Below, in pieces: positions 50,433 through 58,574 of a stretch of 64,000 nucleotides of DNA. The first letter of the stretch is position 1; each line of letters opens with the position of its first letter. Origin of the DNA: Candidatus Saccharimonadota bacterium (lineage in GTDB: Bacteria; Patescibacteriota; Saccharimonadia; Saccharimonadales; Saccharimonadaceae); contig JAFRCN010000006.1 of NCBI GenBank assembly GCA_017404335.1, positions 1 through 64,000 on the forward strand, given 5' to 3'. The position numbers and the translations under genes were made by a program. The notes below the pieces were generated by a model, which saw nothing but the letters and a program-made list of their open reading frames with translations, was not told where the DNA came from and ran no database searches.

Positions 50433-50870
50433 TTAGAATCCTAGATATTCGCGCCCGATTTTGCGCGAGATTAAACTTTTTATTACGGCGAGAGCTTTCG
50501 GCTTGTCTGAGCAGGTGCCGAGCTCGCAAACTTTCGTAGTCTCGTCGGAATTGTAGGAAATAGTTGAGGTTTTTACGTCGTCGTAAACCATTACAACTCG
50601 ATTTACGGTGTCTTTATCAAAACTTTCGTCTTCAACGAAAATTTTATCGTCATAAACATAGTAAGTAGTACGAACTTTGCTACCTTCGGTATAATTATCG
50701 GTTATGGCAAAGCGATAACCCTCGGGGACGACGGCCGAGATTTCGCCATCCATGGTTTTAAAAAAAGAGATGAACAGGATGGTTATACAGATAGCGGCCA
50801 GGCCCCAGAGCGTATAACGCATCCAATTGCCTTTTTTATAGGCGACAGCGGTGAGGTCTTTTTCGCTCAA
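50433..50870 (-). CDS. membrane-anchored protein of unknown function
   Basis: 145 residues. One helix near the N-terminus (~21-40, LWGLAAICITILFISFF) and an extracytoplasmic domain with two Cys (KVCELGTCSDKP) that may form a disulfide. Overlaps the upstream kinase stop by 4 nt (ATGA) and touches the polA start, so it is part of the polA operon. No family recognised. Confidence 0.7.
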   Translation of the reverse strand: MSEKDLTAVAYKKGNWMRYTLWGLAAICITILFISFFKTMDGEISAVVPEGYRFAITDNYTEGSKVRTTYYVYDDKIFVEDESFDKDTVNRVVMVYDDVKTSTISYNSDETTKVCELGTCSDKPKALAVIKSLISRKIGREYLGF

Positions 50871-51433
50871 AATTCAATCTCCTTTAAGATTTCGTCGAGG
50901 CGAGTCTTAATTTCGTCAATTGAGCCGTTGTTCAAAATATAATGGTCGGCGGCGGCGATAGGGCCGCCTTTTTCGAGGTTTTCGATTTCGGAGCGGTCAC
51001 GCTCGCGGATGGCTTGAGTGTCAAAAGCGCGGTCGGGACGCTTCGCAACTCTAGCGTAGCGGAGCTTTTTGTCGACAACGATGGCGACAAAGGTGAGGTT
51101 GGTCGGGAACTCGTGTTTTAGAATTTTGTACTCAGTCCAAGAATAGACACCGTCTAATATAATACGCTTCTGGCCTGCACTGATTAAATCTTTCGTTTCG
51201 GCGATAACTTGGTTTACGACCCAGTCCTTGCCTTCTTTTTCGCGGATTTCTTCGCGGAATTTCTTCTCAGATTCGCCGTCTTCGGTACGCTTAATACCGC
51301 GCTTTTCCATTTCTTTGTAAATCATGCCCCCGAAGTAAACTTTCGGATAGCCTTTTTCGGTAAGGGCGTCAACTACAACAGATTTGCCGGAGCCGCTCAT
51401 GCCGACGATAGCTAGAATTTTTACGTTATTCAT
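50867..51433 (-). CDS. P-loop kinase resembling dephospho-CoA kinase
   Basis: The ATG at 51433 (MNNVKILAIVGMSGSGKS) is chosen since TATAAT ends 6 nt upstream, so longer frames are excluded. The 188-residue product has Walker A GMSGSGKS, VYFGGMIYKEMEKRG, ILDGVYSWTEYKIL, and RPDRAFDTQAIRERDRSEIE. The pattern is typical of CoaE-like or AAA_33-like nucleotide kinases found in archaea and CPR. The true substrate is uncertain. First gene of the polA operon. Confidence 0.75.
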   Translation of the reverse strand: MNNVKILAIVGMSGSGKSVVVDALTEKGYPKVYFGGMIYKEMEKRGIKRTEDGESEKKFREEIREKEGKDWVVNQVIAETKDLISAGQKRIILDGVYSWTEYKILKHEFPTNLTFVAIVVDKKLRYARVAKRPDRAFDTQAIRERDRSEIENLEKGGPIAAADHYILNNGSIDEIKTRLDEILKEIEF

Positions 51434-51447
51434 GCTATAATTATAGC
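51434..51447. promoter_or_regulatory. palindromic bidirectional promoter
   Basis: GCTATAATTATAGC is a perfect 14-bp palindrome that reads TATAAT on both strands. The minus-strand -10 ends 6 nt before the kinase ATG (51433), and the plus-strand -10 ends 8 nt before the phosphotransferase ATG (51450). No ribosome sites are present. The same sequence drives a divergent pair at 56660. Confidence 0.8.
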
Positions 51448-51449
51448 AT

Positions 51450-52262
51450 ATGGCGATTTTTTTTACGACCAAGGATCCGCTAGATAAGATCATTGCGGAG
51501 ACGTTTCCAGAGAAGAAGATTGAGAAAACTGAGCATATTATTACGGGGTGGACGAATATCGTGATTGAAGCGACGACGGACAAGGGAGTTTACTTTTTTA
51601 GATTTCCGAGAAATCCGTTTTGGTCAAAAATGATTGTAAAAGATGCGGCGGTTTGCAATTTTATCGAGGGGAAAACTTCGTATTATACCCCGCAGATGAA
51701 GCTTTGTTACGATTCTTTAAATAGGCCGTTTTCGGTGCATAAAAAAATCGAGGGGTATACATTGGGCGACAGGATTTACCATTTATCGCATACGGCTCTG
51801 ACTGGGGTAGCTTACGATGTCGCGAAGATGATAAAGGAGCTTTCGGGGATAGACCTTCGTGGAGCGCCAGCGGAAGTAAAATACCCACTTTCGGAATTTT
51901 TACATGAACTGGATTACGAACATTATACTAAACATATCGACGCTGACCATAAATATATTAAGAAAACTGAAGGGTCGAATTTTGTACATGGAGATTTAAA
52001 CTTAGGAAATATTTTGCTCGATGAAAACGATAAAGTTGTCGGGGTGATTGATTTTTGTTTCGCGGGAGTTGGGAATCCAAATATGGATGTCGCGAGAATC
52101 GTTTCGAGACCAGCGCCAAAAGAGTTTGAGGAGGCATTTCTTAGTCAGTTTGGTAATGCTAACGAAATTCGGCGGATGAAGATGGCCTGGCAACATATTG
52201 ATAACGGTTACGCAGAACATATCCGAGCAAATTTTCCTGAGATAAACTTAAATCAGTTGTAG
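51450..52262 (+). CDS. APH/choline-kinase-like phosphotransferase
   Basis: 270 residues. The ATP-binding lobe leads to the catalytic loop FVHGDLNLGNILLDENDKVV and the metal site GVIDFCFAGVGNPNMDVAR, both typical of the aminoglycoside phosphotransferase/choline kinase fold. The Brenner motif HGDLNxxN is intact. The substrate is unknown; it could be a sugar, choline or antibiotic. Its 3' end overlaps the convergent zeta-like gene by 15 nt. Confidence 0.85.
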   Translation: MAIFFTTKDPLDKIIAETFPEKKIEKTEHIITGWTNIVIEATTDKGVYFFRFPRNPFWSKMIVKDAAVCNFIEGKTSYYTPQMKLCYDSLNRPFSVHKKIEGYTLGDRIYHLSHTALTGVAYDVAKMIKELSGIDLRGAPAEVKYPLSEFLHELDYEHYTKHIDADHKYIKKTEGSNFVHGDLNLGNILLDENDKVVGVIDFCFAGVGNPNMDVARIVSRPAPKEFEEAFLSQFGNANEIRRMKMAWQHIDNGYAEHIRANFPEINLNQL

Positions 52263-53048
52263 ATAGTTGATTTTTGCTTCGCGGCGGGCGTCGTCGTCTT
52301 TTTTCGGTAGGTCGTTGCGATTCGAGTAATCAGTAAATATTTTTATACAATCTCTAATCGGGCCGTCGTAGACCGGGGGTTCGTCGTAGACGCTCCAGAT
52401 AATAATCCGAAGCTCGGGGGCGTTACTTGCGTAAAAGTCGAGAGCCTTAGAAGTCGCGCGGATAAACTCTAGCTCGGTTTCTCTAGAATGGCGCCAAGCG
52501 CGACCGCTCAGGAACTTTTCCGTGACAGTTGGTGAGACAGCAATCATGAGGAAAAGAGTTTCATAATTTCCGGCTTTTAACAGGGTTAGGAGGATGTTTT
52601 CCATTTCGGGGTCGAGAAGCGTTACGTCGAGGACAATATCGTAGCCACCTTTGATTAACTCGGATAAGGTTAGAAAAAGCATAATTGTTGCGAACTCGTC
52701 GGTCATTTTGCGAAGGTTTTTGTCGCCGTAGAATGCTTTGATTTCTTCGTAGTGCGGGTGGTATTTTACAAAACGACGGGCGGCAATTAGAATTGGCTCG
52801 ATTTTAGTTTTTTCACAATAGGCCTCGACTGCGGGAAGGATTTGGGTAGTTTTACCAGAACCGGAAAGTCCAGCAATACGAATAAAGTGGTGATTTTTCG
52901 TCGCGGCGAGGGTTAAATCTTCGACGACGGTTTTTAGGATTTTGGGGTATTCTGCTAAGTCAACTTGCCACTCGGGCTTAACCTTCGAGGGCCAATGCGA
53001 CTTCATGTAGCTAACGACCTTTTCTAAATCTCGATTACCTTCAGACAT
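52248..53048 (-). CDS. zeta-toxin-like kinase
   Basis: 266 residues. Walker A AGLSGSGKTT at ~60-70, then ARRFVKYHPHYEEIKAF and IVLDVTLLDPEMENIL, matching zeta-toxin/AAA_33 kinases that phosphorylate UDP-sugars or tRNA-related substrates. No epsilon-type antitoxin lies next to it; it is last in the dnaG-rpoD-kinase operon. A housekeeping P-loop kinase role is equally possible. Its start lies 25 nt inside the upstream gene. Confidence 0.65.
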   Translation of the reverse strand: MSEGNRDLEKVVSYMKSHWPSKVKPEWQVDLAEYPKILKTVVEDLTLAATKNHHFIRIAGLSGSGKTTQILPAVEAYCEKTKIEPILIAARRFVKYHPHYEEIKAFYGDKNLRKMTDEFATIMLFLTLSELIKGGYDIVLDVTLLDPEMENILLTLLKAGNYETLFLMIAVSPTVTEKFLSGRAWRHSRETELEFIRATSKALDFYASNAPELRIIIWSVYDEPPVYDGPIRDCIKIFTDYSNRNDLPKKDDDARREAKINYLQLI

Positions 53049-54034
53049 TTCTTTCCTTTTTTAATTTCAATGGTTTTAATGTTTTCGAACGTGCGGTATT
53101 CACCTTCGGCTTGAAGTTCGACGGTCGAAGGTTTTAGAAATTCTAATTTGTCGCCTTCGGTTTCGGTACCAGGAGTACGGATTAAAATGCTTTTTACCAT
53201 TAGCTTAAAAAGGCGCCAGAAGTTCGTCAGTCGGTCGGTCATACTGCGGAATACTATCGGGTCGTGATAATCTTCGCCACCCTTCATCACGCGACACATG
53301 GATTTACCGCTGACGGCGGCGTAGTCGGAAGTTTTTTTGTGTTGCAGTTTCCCGTTTAGCTTAAAGTCAGGGATGAACTGCTTTTTGTGGCGGTTTTTGA
53401 AATACCATTTAACGAGAGCTAGATACGAGCGCCAGGAGCTTTTATGACCTTTTTGCATGGATTTACGAAATTTCGGCTCGTCGAACAACTCGCAAGCTTC
53501 GGCGGTCATGCCGATTGTCACGTAACACGTTGCATAGCGGAAAAACTTGCCGTCGACATGAATTTCTAATGGAAAAAGTTCCGAAACGCTTGGACAAACA
53601 ACTCTCGACGCGCTTCGCTCGCGCCCGTCGTTACGGGGCTCGCTCGCTCGTTCCCCTCCCCGTTGGTCGGGTATGGTCTCAAGTTGTTTGTCCTGCGCGT
53701 CAATAAACAAATCCTCGAATTTCTTGGCGCCAAGGGTTCTTGCAAGGTCGTTGAAGTTGCCGTAGGGCAAGACCGCGAGAGTGACATCTTTGTTCGAGCG
53801 GAGAATACCGTTCGCGGAGATGCTGGCCGTCGCGTCGCCGCCGGCAGATAGGACAAGGTCGCCGTCTTTGAGAATTTTCGCGAGATTTTTGGCGTTTTCG
53901 TCGACATCAGTCGGCTCGACTTCGTACTTCCCTACCATGTAGCCTTTTAAGTTTTTAGTTTTGTCGAGAACTTCTTTTTTAACATCAAGAAACCGCGAAG
54001 AACGGGGATTATAAACTATAAATAAACGTTTCAT
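53024..54034 (-). CDS. diacylglycerol/lipid kinase family protein with family B insertion
   Basis: 336 residues. DAGK catalytic domain ([31 protein letters not shown] as the GGDGT-like motif, VLPYGNFNDLARTLG) and the beta-sandwich second domain. Residues ~115-148, translated from the palindrome at 53592-53692, lie in the loop between domains. It phosphorylates diacylglycerol or a related lipid. The ATG overlaps the rpoD stop by one base (TAATG). Confidence 0.85.
   Translation of the reverse strand: MKRLFIVYNPRSSRFLDVKKEVLDKTKNLKGYMVGKYEVEPTDVDENAKNLAKILKDGDLVLSAGGDATASISANGILRSNKDVTLAVLPYGNFNDLARTLGAKKFEDLFIDAQDKQLETIPDQRGGERASEPRNDGRERSASRVVCPSVSELFPLEIHVDGKFFRYATCYVTIGMTAEACELFDEPKFRKSMQKGHKSSWRSYLALVKWYFKNRHKKQFIPDFKLNGKLQHKKTSDYAAVSGKSMCRVMKGGEDYHDPIVFRSMTDRLTNFWRLFKLMVKSILIRTPGTETEGDKLEFLKPSTVELQAEGEYRTFENIKTIEIKKGKKCLKVIEI
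53592..53692 (-). repeat. palindromic element family B, copy 5, inside the lipid-kinase gene
   Basis: GGACAAACAACTC / GAGTTGTTTGTCC-like arms (right arm AAGTTGTTTGTCC) hold the core CGCCCGTCGTTACGGGGCTC. It is translated as RASEPRNDGRERSAS in frame. The inner second hairpin is less clear than in copies 2-4. Confidence 0.8.
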
Positions 54035-55008
54035 TATTTTAGATATTCGTGGAGTTTTTTAGTATCTTTATTTTTACGTAATTTCGCGAGGGCTTTGGCT
54101 TCGATTTGGCGGATACGCTCGCGGGTGACGTCGAATTCGTTACCGACTTCTTCGAGGGTGTGGGGCTTACCGCCACCGATACCAAAGCGTAGGCGAATGA
54201 TTTTTTGTTCGCGGTCGGTCAAAGTCGCGATAATTTCGGAAAGTTGCTCCTTTAGAATTTGGTTCGAGGCGGATTCTTCAGGAGAGTCGCGCTCTTCATC
54301 TTCGACGAAGTCGCCGAGAACAGAATCTTCGTCGTCGCCGTCGCGACCGACGGAGGCGTCGAGAGAGGCGATATCTTGCTTAATACGCATGACGTAGTCG
54401 ACCTTTTCGGGCTCGATATTTAGCTCTTTCGCGATTTCTTCGTTGGTCGGTTCGCGATTTAGCTCGGAAGTAAGTTTACGGGTAGTCCTTAAGACCTTAT
54501 TGATAGTTTCAACCATGTGGACTGGGATACGAATCGTGCGGGCTTGGTCGGCGATGGCGCGAGTGATAGCCTGGCGCACCCACCAAGTCGCGTAGGTCGA
54601 GAATTTAAAGCCTTTTTCGGGGTCGAATTTTTCGACAGCCCTTAAGAGACCGGTGTTCCCTTCTTGAATCAAATCGAGAAAGTCGAGACCGCGACCGCCG
54701 TAGCGTTTCGCAATCGAGACGACGAGGCGCATGTTGGCTTCGACCATTTTGTTTTTGGCTTTTTGGTCGCCTTTAACAATTCTCTGAGCGAGATCGGCTT
54801 CTTCTTCGGGAGTAAGGAGCGGGATTTTGCCGATTTCGCGAAGGTACAAGCGGACCGAATCGTCGGCGAATGCGTCGACATTTTCGGCGGTAATCGCCAG
54901 CTCTTCGTCAGAAAGCTCTTCCTCGTTTTCGAGGTCGTCGGTTTCTGGCTCGTCGAAGTCGGTTGGTAAATCTTTTAAGTCCAAAATATCGTCTTTTTTC
55001 AAGTTCAT
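54034..55008 (-). CDS. rpoD: RNA polymerase sigma factor RpoD
   Basis: Primary sigma factor, 324 residues: region 1.2-2 ([42 protein letters not shown]), 2.4 ([17 protein letters not shown]), region 3 and region 4 ([28 protein letters not shown]). The acidic region 1.1 is very short. It is the only sigma factor in the window. TATAAT ends 8 nt before the ATG, so the mRNA is almost leaderless. It lies downstream of dnaG. Confidence 0.96.
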   Translation of the reverse strand: MNLKKDDILDLKDLPTDFDEPETDDLENEEELSDEELAITAENVDAFADDSVRLYLREIGKIPLLTPEEEADLAQRIVKGDQKAKNKMVEANMRLVVSIAKRYGGRGLDFLDLIQEGNTGLLRAVEKFDPEKGFKFSTYATWWVRQAITRAIADQARTIRIPVHMVETINKVLRTTRKLTSELNREPTNEEIAKELNIEPEKVDYVMRIKQDIASLDASVGRDGDDEDSVLGDFVEDEERDSPEESASNQILKEQLSEIIATLTDREQKIIRLRFGIGGGKPHTLEEVGNEFDVTRERIRQIEAKALAKLRKNKDTKKLHEYLK

Positions 55009-55033
55009 TATGAGTAATTATAATGCATTCTTT

Positions 55034-56659
55034 CTATTTTTGCAAACTTCGTATTTCTCTTAAAACTTCGATGAATTCATCGGAGTCTTCGTCGAGAGAT
55101 TCGAGCTTGGCGTTTAGTTCGGCGATTTTTACCTTGTTTAATTCCTTTTCGTAGCGGGAGAGGAGTTCGCTCGCTTCTTTTTCGAGGTCGGTGCCGGAAA
55201 TTTCGTGCTCTTGATTAAAGACTAGTTCGAGCTCGCTGAGTTTAGTTTCGTCTTCGGGGATTTCGAGAGGAATTTTAGTTTTTGTAATCCCGCCGAAAAG
55301 CTTTAAAGCGAGAAGAGAGTTTTCGAGTTTAGTTAGATAGTCGGAGCTGAACTCGGTTTTAGGTTTTTTGAGGTAGCGCCGTGAAGATTGTTCTAGTTTT
55401 TTATTCAGGCGGTCGCCTTTTTCGCGAAGAATTTCGACGTCGAGACGGAGTTTTTTTGCGACTTTTTCTTCGTAGCTTGCACGTTCGATTTCGTCTTTGA
55501 CGTAGCTTAAAAGTTTTAAGGCGACGTCGGAATATTTACGCTTATCAGGAGCGGAATCGAGATCGAGATTTTCTTCGTATTTACTTAGGAGCCACTCGAC
55601 CGCAGGAATACGACTTTCGACTGCTTCTTGCCAGAGCTTCGGATCTTTTTGGATAAGCTCGTCGGGGTCTTTCGCGCCGTGGTAGTTGGAGATAACCGTT
55701 AGATCGATGCCAAGATCGCCGGCGAGCATAATCGCACGCTCGGTTGCTTTAACGCCAGCGGAGTCGCCGTCGTAGGCGAGGCGGATATCGGAAGTTAGGT
55801 TGCTCAGAATTTTTAAGTGTTGCTCGGTCATGGCGGTACCGGAAGTCGCGACGGCTTCTTTGACGCCAGCCTGGTGTGAGGAGATGACGTCCATGTTGCC
55901 TTCGACGATGACGACGAAACCGCTACGACGGATAGCTTCTTTCGCTTGATAGAGCCCGAAGACGAAACGAGATTTATTGAATAATAAAGTTTCGGGGGTA
56001 TTTAAATACTTCGGCTCGCCTTGACCGACGATACGCGCGGTGAAGCCGATGATATTACCGGAAGTGTCGATAAAAGGGACGGTCATGCGGTCGCGGAATA
56101 AATCGCCACCGTATTGGTTTAAAAGGCCGGCGAGGTTTAGTTCGTTTTCGGTAAAACCACGCTTTTTTAGGACGTTTAGGAGGGCTTTGCCGGCGGAGGG
56201 AGCATAGCCGATTTTAAACTCGGAGACGGTTTTACGATTTAAGTTTCGTTTATAAAAAACGTACTCGCAGACAGGCTTGTTACGAATAAGGCAGGCTTGG
56301 TAATATTTCGTCGCAAGGGCGAGAGCTTCTTTGGCACGGAGCTTTTTCTTCGCGACGGCTGGGTCACCACCGGAATATTTAGTTAAGTCAACCCCGGCTT
56401 GAGCGGCGAGCTTTTCGAGAGCTTCTTTAAAGCCGACTCCTTCGACTTCCATGATAAAGGTAAAAATGTCACCACCTTTATTGGCGGAAAAATCATGCCA
56501 AATTCCCTTTTCGGGGGAGACCATGAAACTAGGAGTTTTATCGACGCCCCAAGGAGAATGCCCTTTGAGATTACGGCCGGCGCGTTTTAGCTCGACGTAT
56601 TGTCCGACAACATCTTCCACCGCGAGTCGGGATTTTATTTCCTCTTTCGCGTCATTCAT
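55034..56659 (-). CDS. dnaG: DNA primase
   Basis: 541 residues starting MNDAKEEIKSRLAVEDVVGQ at 56659. The catalytic TOPRIM core is complete (EGNMDVISSHQAGV, YDGDSAGVKATERA, GAKDPDEL). The N-terminal zinc-ribbon region reads RNLKGHSPWGVDKTPSF where CPFHxEKTPSF is usual. So all or part of the zinc-ribbon cysteines are missing, as in nrdR. The longer frame from 56677 would lie upstream of the promoter. TATAAT ends 6 nt before the ATG. It stands in the dnaG-rpoD order. Confidence 0.93.
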   Translation of the reverse strand: MNDAKEEIKSRLAVEDVVGQYVELKRAGRNLKGHSPWGVDKTPSFMVSPEKGIWHDFSANKGGDIFTFIMEVEGVGFKEALEKLAAQAGVDLTKYSGGDPAVAKKKLRAKEALALATKYYQACLIRNKPVCEYVFYKRNLNRKTVSEFKIGYAPSAGKALLNVLKKRGFTENELNLAGLLNQYGGDLFRDRMTVPFIDTSGNIIGFTARIVGQGEPKYLNTPETLLFNKSRFVFGLYQAKEAIRRSGFVVIVEGNMDVISSHQAGVKEAVATSGTAMTEQHLKILSNLTSDIRLAYDGDSAGVKATERAIMLAGDLGIDLTVISNYHGAKDPDELIQKDPKLWQEAVESRIPAVEWLLSKYEENLDLDSAPDKRKYSDVALKLLSYVKDEIERASYEEKVAKKLRLDVEILREKGDRLNKKLEQSSRRYLKKPKTEFSSDYLTKLENSLLALKLFGGITKTKIPLEIPEDETKLSELELVFNQEHEISGTDLEKEASELLSRYEKELNKVKIAELNAKLESLDEDSDEFIEVLREIRSLQK

Positions 56660-56673
56660 GCTATAATTATAGC
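56660..56673. promoter_or_regulatory. palindromic bidirectional promoter
   Basis: GCTATAATTATAGC, identical to the site at 51434. The spacing is again 6 nt to the minus-strand ATG (dnaG, 56659) and 8 nt to the plus-strand ATG (56676). Confidence 0.8.
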
Positions 56674-56675
56674 AC

Positions 56676-57296
56676 ATGGAGAGCCAAGAATATCTGAATC
56701 AGATTTCAGCAAAGGTTAGGCCAGAAAAAGTGTCGAAGGGTGGTCTGAATTTTTTAAATTCGATTTATGTGAAAATTATTCTCGGAGCGGTCGCAGCGTT
56801 AGTTTTGCTCGCGCTTCTGGGTTCCTTAATCTCGGGGACACGAGTAGATGAGTCGACGAAAGTCTTGTCGCTTAATGCACGAATTGCGAACACCGAAAGT
56901 GTAATTAAAACATACCAAACGAATGTAAAGTCTTCAGACCTCAGGTCTAACGCCGCATCTCTGGCTAGCGTCCTCGCTAACACTTCGAGAGAGCTTACGA
57001 CTTATGTGTCGGAGAAGTATAAATCGAAGAGTAAGGACGCGCAGAAAGCGATTGAAACAAAGGCAACTACGGATAAAGAAGAGCTTGAAACGGAATTATT
57101 CTCGGCAAAAATTAACGGAATTTTGGACCGCATTTTTGCACATAAGATGGCCTACGAGATTTCGGTAATTGCGACAAGAGAGGAAGAAATAATAAATTCG
57201 ACGGGGAAAGCGGAGCTGAAGGAGATTTTAACCACATCTTACGAAAGCTTGGCGAATCTCTACGATAAATTTAACGATTTTTCGGAAACCAAATAG
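56676..57296 (+). CDS. membrane protein upstream of mscL
   Basis: 206 residues with one central helix (~33-55, IILGAVAALVLLALLGSLI). The long C-terminal helical domain is presumably outside and rich in Ala, Lys and Glu. The TATAAT at 56662-56667 ends 8 nt before the ATG. It is followed after 12 nt by mscL and probably forms an operon with it. No family recognised. Confidence 0.7.
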   Translation: MESQEYLNQISAKVRPEKVSKGGLNFLNSIYVKIILGAVAALVLLALLGSLISGTRVDESTKVLSLNARIANTESVIKTYQTNVKSSDLRSNAASLASVLANTSRELTTYVSEKYKSKSKDAQKAIETKATTDKEELETELFSAKINGILDRIFAHKMAYEISVIATREEEIINSTGKAELKEILTTSYESLANLYDKFNDFSETK

Positions 57297-57308
57297 AAAG
57301 GAGTTAAA

Positions 57309-57761
57309 ATGGCAAACGAAAAAAGTGGGGTTAAGGCAAAGGAAGCTACTGTTGAAAAGGCAGACAGAACTGCGAAGGCAAAAGAGGCTATAAAGAGAGC
57401 ACATAGTGGTGGCTCGAAGTTTCGTAAGGAATTTATTGAATTCATTAACCGCGGATCGGTAGTAGAGCTCGCGATTGGTGTAGCGGTCGGGGGTGCGTTT
57501 ACGACGATTGTAAACTCTCTAGTAAACGATATCGTGATGCCGATTGTAGGTTTAATTGCTGGTGGGGTGAATTTCACAGGACTAGCGCTCCGAGTGCCAA
57601 ATTTCTTCGGAACGGGAGACGAAGCGGTAATCGCTTACGGGAATTTTATCCAGAACGTAATACAATTTTTGGTTATTGCGTGGGTGATCTTTATGATTGT
57701 GAAAGTGATGAACAAATTAAATCGAAAGCGCGAAAAAGCTGAAGAAAAAGAGAGTAAATAA
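57309..57761 (+). CDS. mscL: large-conductance mechanosensitive channel
   Basis: 150 residues. MscL core FRKEFIEFINRGSVVELAIG, VAVGGAFTTIVNSLVNDIVMPIVGLIAGGVNF and the second helix with a charged end. It releases solutes on osmotic shock. The N-terminus is ~35 residues longer than in E. coli and basic. AAAGGAG before the ATG. Confidence 0.94.
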   Translation: MANEKSGVKAKEATVEKADRTAKAKEAIKRAHSGGSKFRKEFIEFINRGSVVELAIGVAVGGAFTTIVNSLVNDIVMPIVGLIAGGVNFTGLALRVPNFFGTGDEAVIAYGNFIQNVIQFLVIAWVIFMIVKVMNKLNRKREKAEEKESK

Positions 57762-57765
57762 AAAC

Positions 57766-58071
57766 TCAGCGAATAGTTAAGTTATAACTTAGGCGGACGA
57801 GATCTTCAATCTCGTCCGTTTTTAGTTGACCGGCGGGGACGAGTTCGAGGCCGGCGCGACCGAAATAACGAGATTCCATAACTGATTCATATTCTTCTTT
57901 TAGAAGCTTCGCAAGTTTTTCGTCGGAGCGAAATTCTATAGTATGTTTATTGACGACGAGGAAAACTTTTTCTTCGCCGGCGGAATTTTTAGCATAAAAA
58001 AGTTCGCGGTCTTTTTCGGTTTTTTGGGTATAGTTTTCAATCCCACTTATTTTAGAAAGGTCAGGTACCAT
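57766..58071 (-). CDS. MmcQ/YjbR-like small protein
   Basis: 101 residues. The C-terminal pattern (GRAGLELVPAGQLKTDEIEDLVRLSYNLT) resembles the MmcQ/YjbR (DUF419) fold, which often ends in 'SYxLV'. Overlaps the orn gene by 25 nt. It is convergent with mscL. Function unknown. Confidence 0.6.
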   Translation of the reverse strand: MVPDLSKISGIENYTQKTEKDRELFYAKNSAGEEKVFLVVNKHTIEFRSDEKLAKLLKEEYESVMESRYFGRAGLELVPAGQLKTDEIEDLVRLSYNLTIR

Positions 58072-58574
58072 TTTAGCTCCTCTATGCTTCCGTTAATATC
58101 ATCTAAAGCGCGATGATTCTCGGGTTTAGTAAATTTTTTATTCAAAGCGTTTTCGAAATAGATTTTCCAGGCGGAAACGTCGAGCATACGATAATGTAGG
58201 CGTTTATCTAGCTCCGACATTTCACGTTCGATAAACTTACGGTCTTGGTGGATGGAGTTGCCGGCGAGATAAATGTCTTTTTTGGTGAAATTGTCGTCGA
58301 GGAATTTTAATAGTTCCCTTTCGACTTCTTTTGCCGGTTTTCCGGAGGCGTTTTGTTTTATAAGAGCATCGCGAGATTTCGCGTTTTTCTCCCAAAATTC
58401 GCCAACCATACGAGATTTTATTAAGTCTTCGTCGACTTTGACGACGGCTGCGTAGCGCGCGATTTCGTTTAATTTCATATCGGTCGCGATGGCAGCGACT
58501 TCGAGGATTTTGTCTTTCTCCGGTTCGAGTCCGGTCATTTCTAAATCAATCCATAGTAATACGGCTTTTTTCAT
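58047..58574 (-). CDS. orn: oligoribonuclease
   Basis: DEDDh exonuclease that degrades 2-5-nt RNAs. Motifs WIDLEMTGLEPEKDKILEVAA, LAGNSIHQDRKFIEREM and NHRALDDINGSIEELKWYL. 175 residues, full length. The start shares one base with the argS stop (TAATG). CPR bacteria with Orn rather than NrnA are notable. Confidence 0.95.
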   Translation of the reverse strand: MKKAVLLWIDLEMTGLEPEKDKILEVAAIATDMKLNEIARYAAVVKVDEDLIKSRMVGEFWEKNAKSRDALIKQNASGKPAKEVERELLKFLDDNFTKKDIYLAGNSIHQDRKFIEREMSELDKRLHYRMLDVSAWKIYFENALNKKFTKPENHRALDDINGSIEELKWYLTFLK

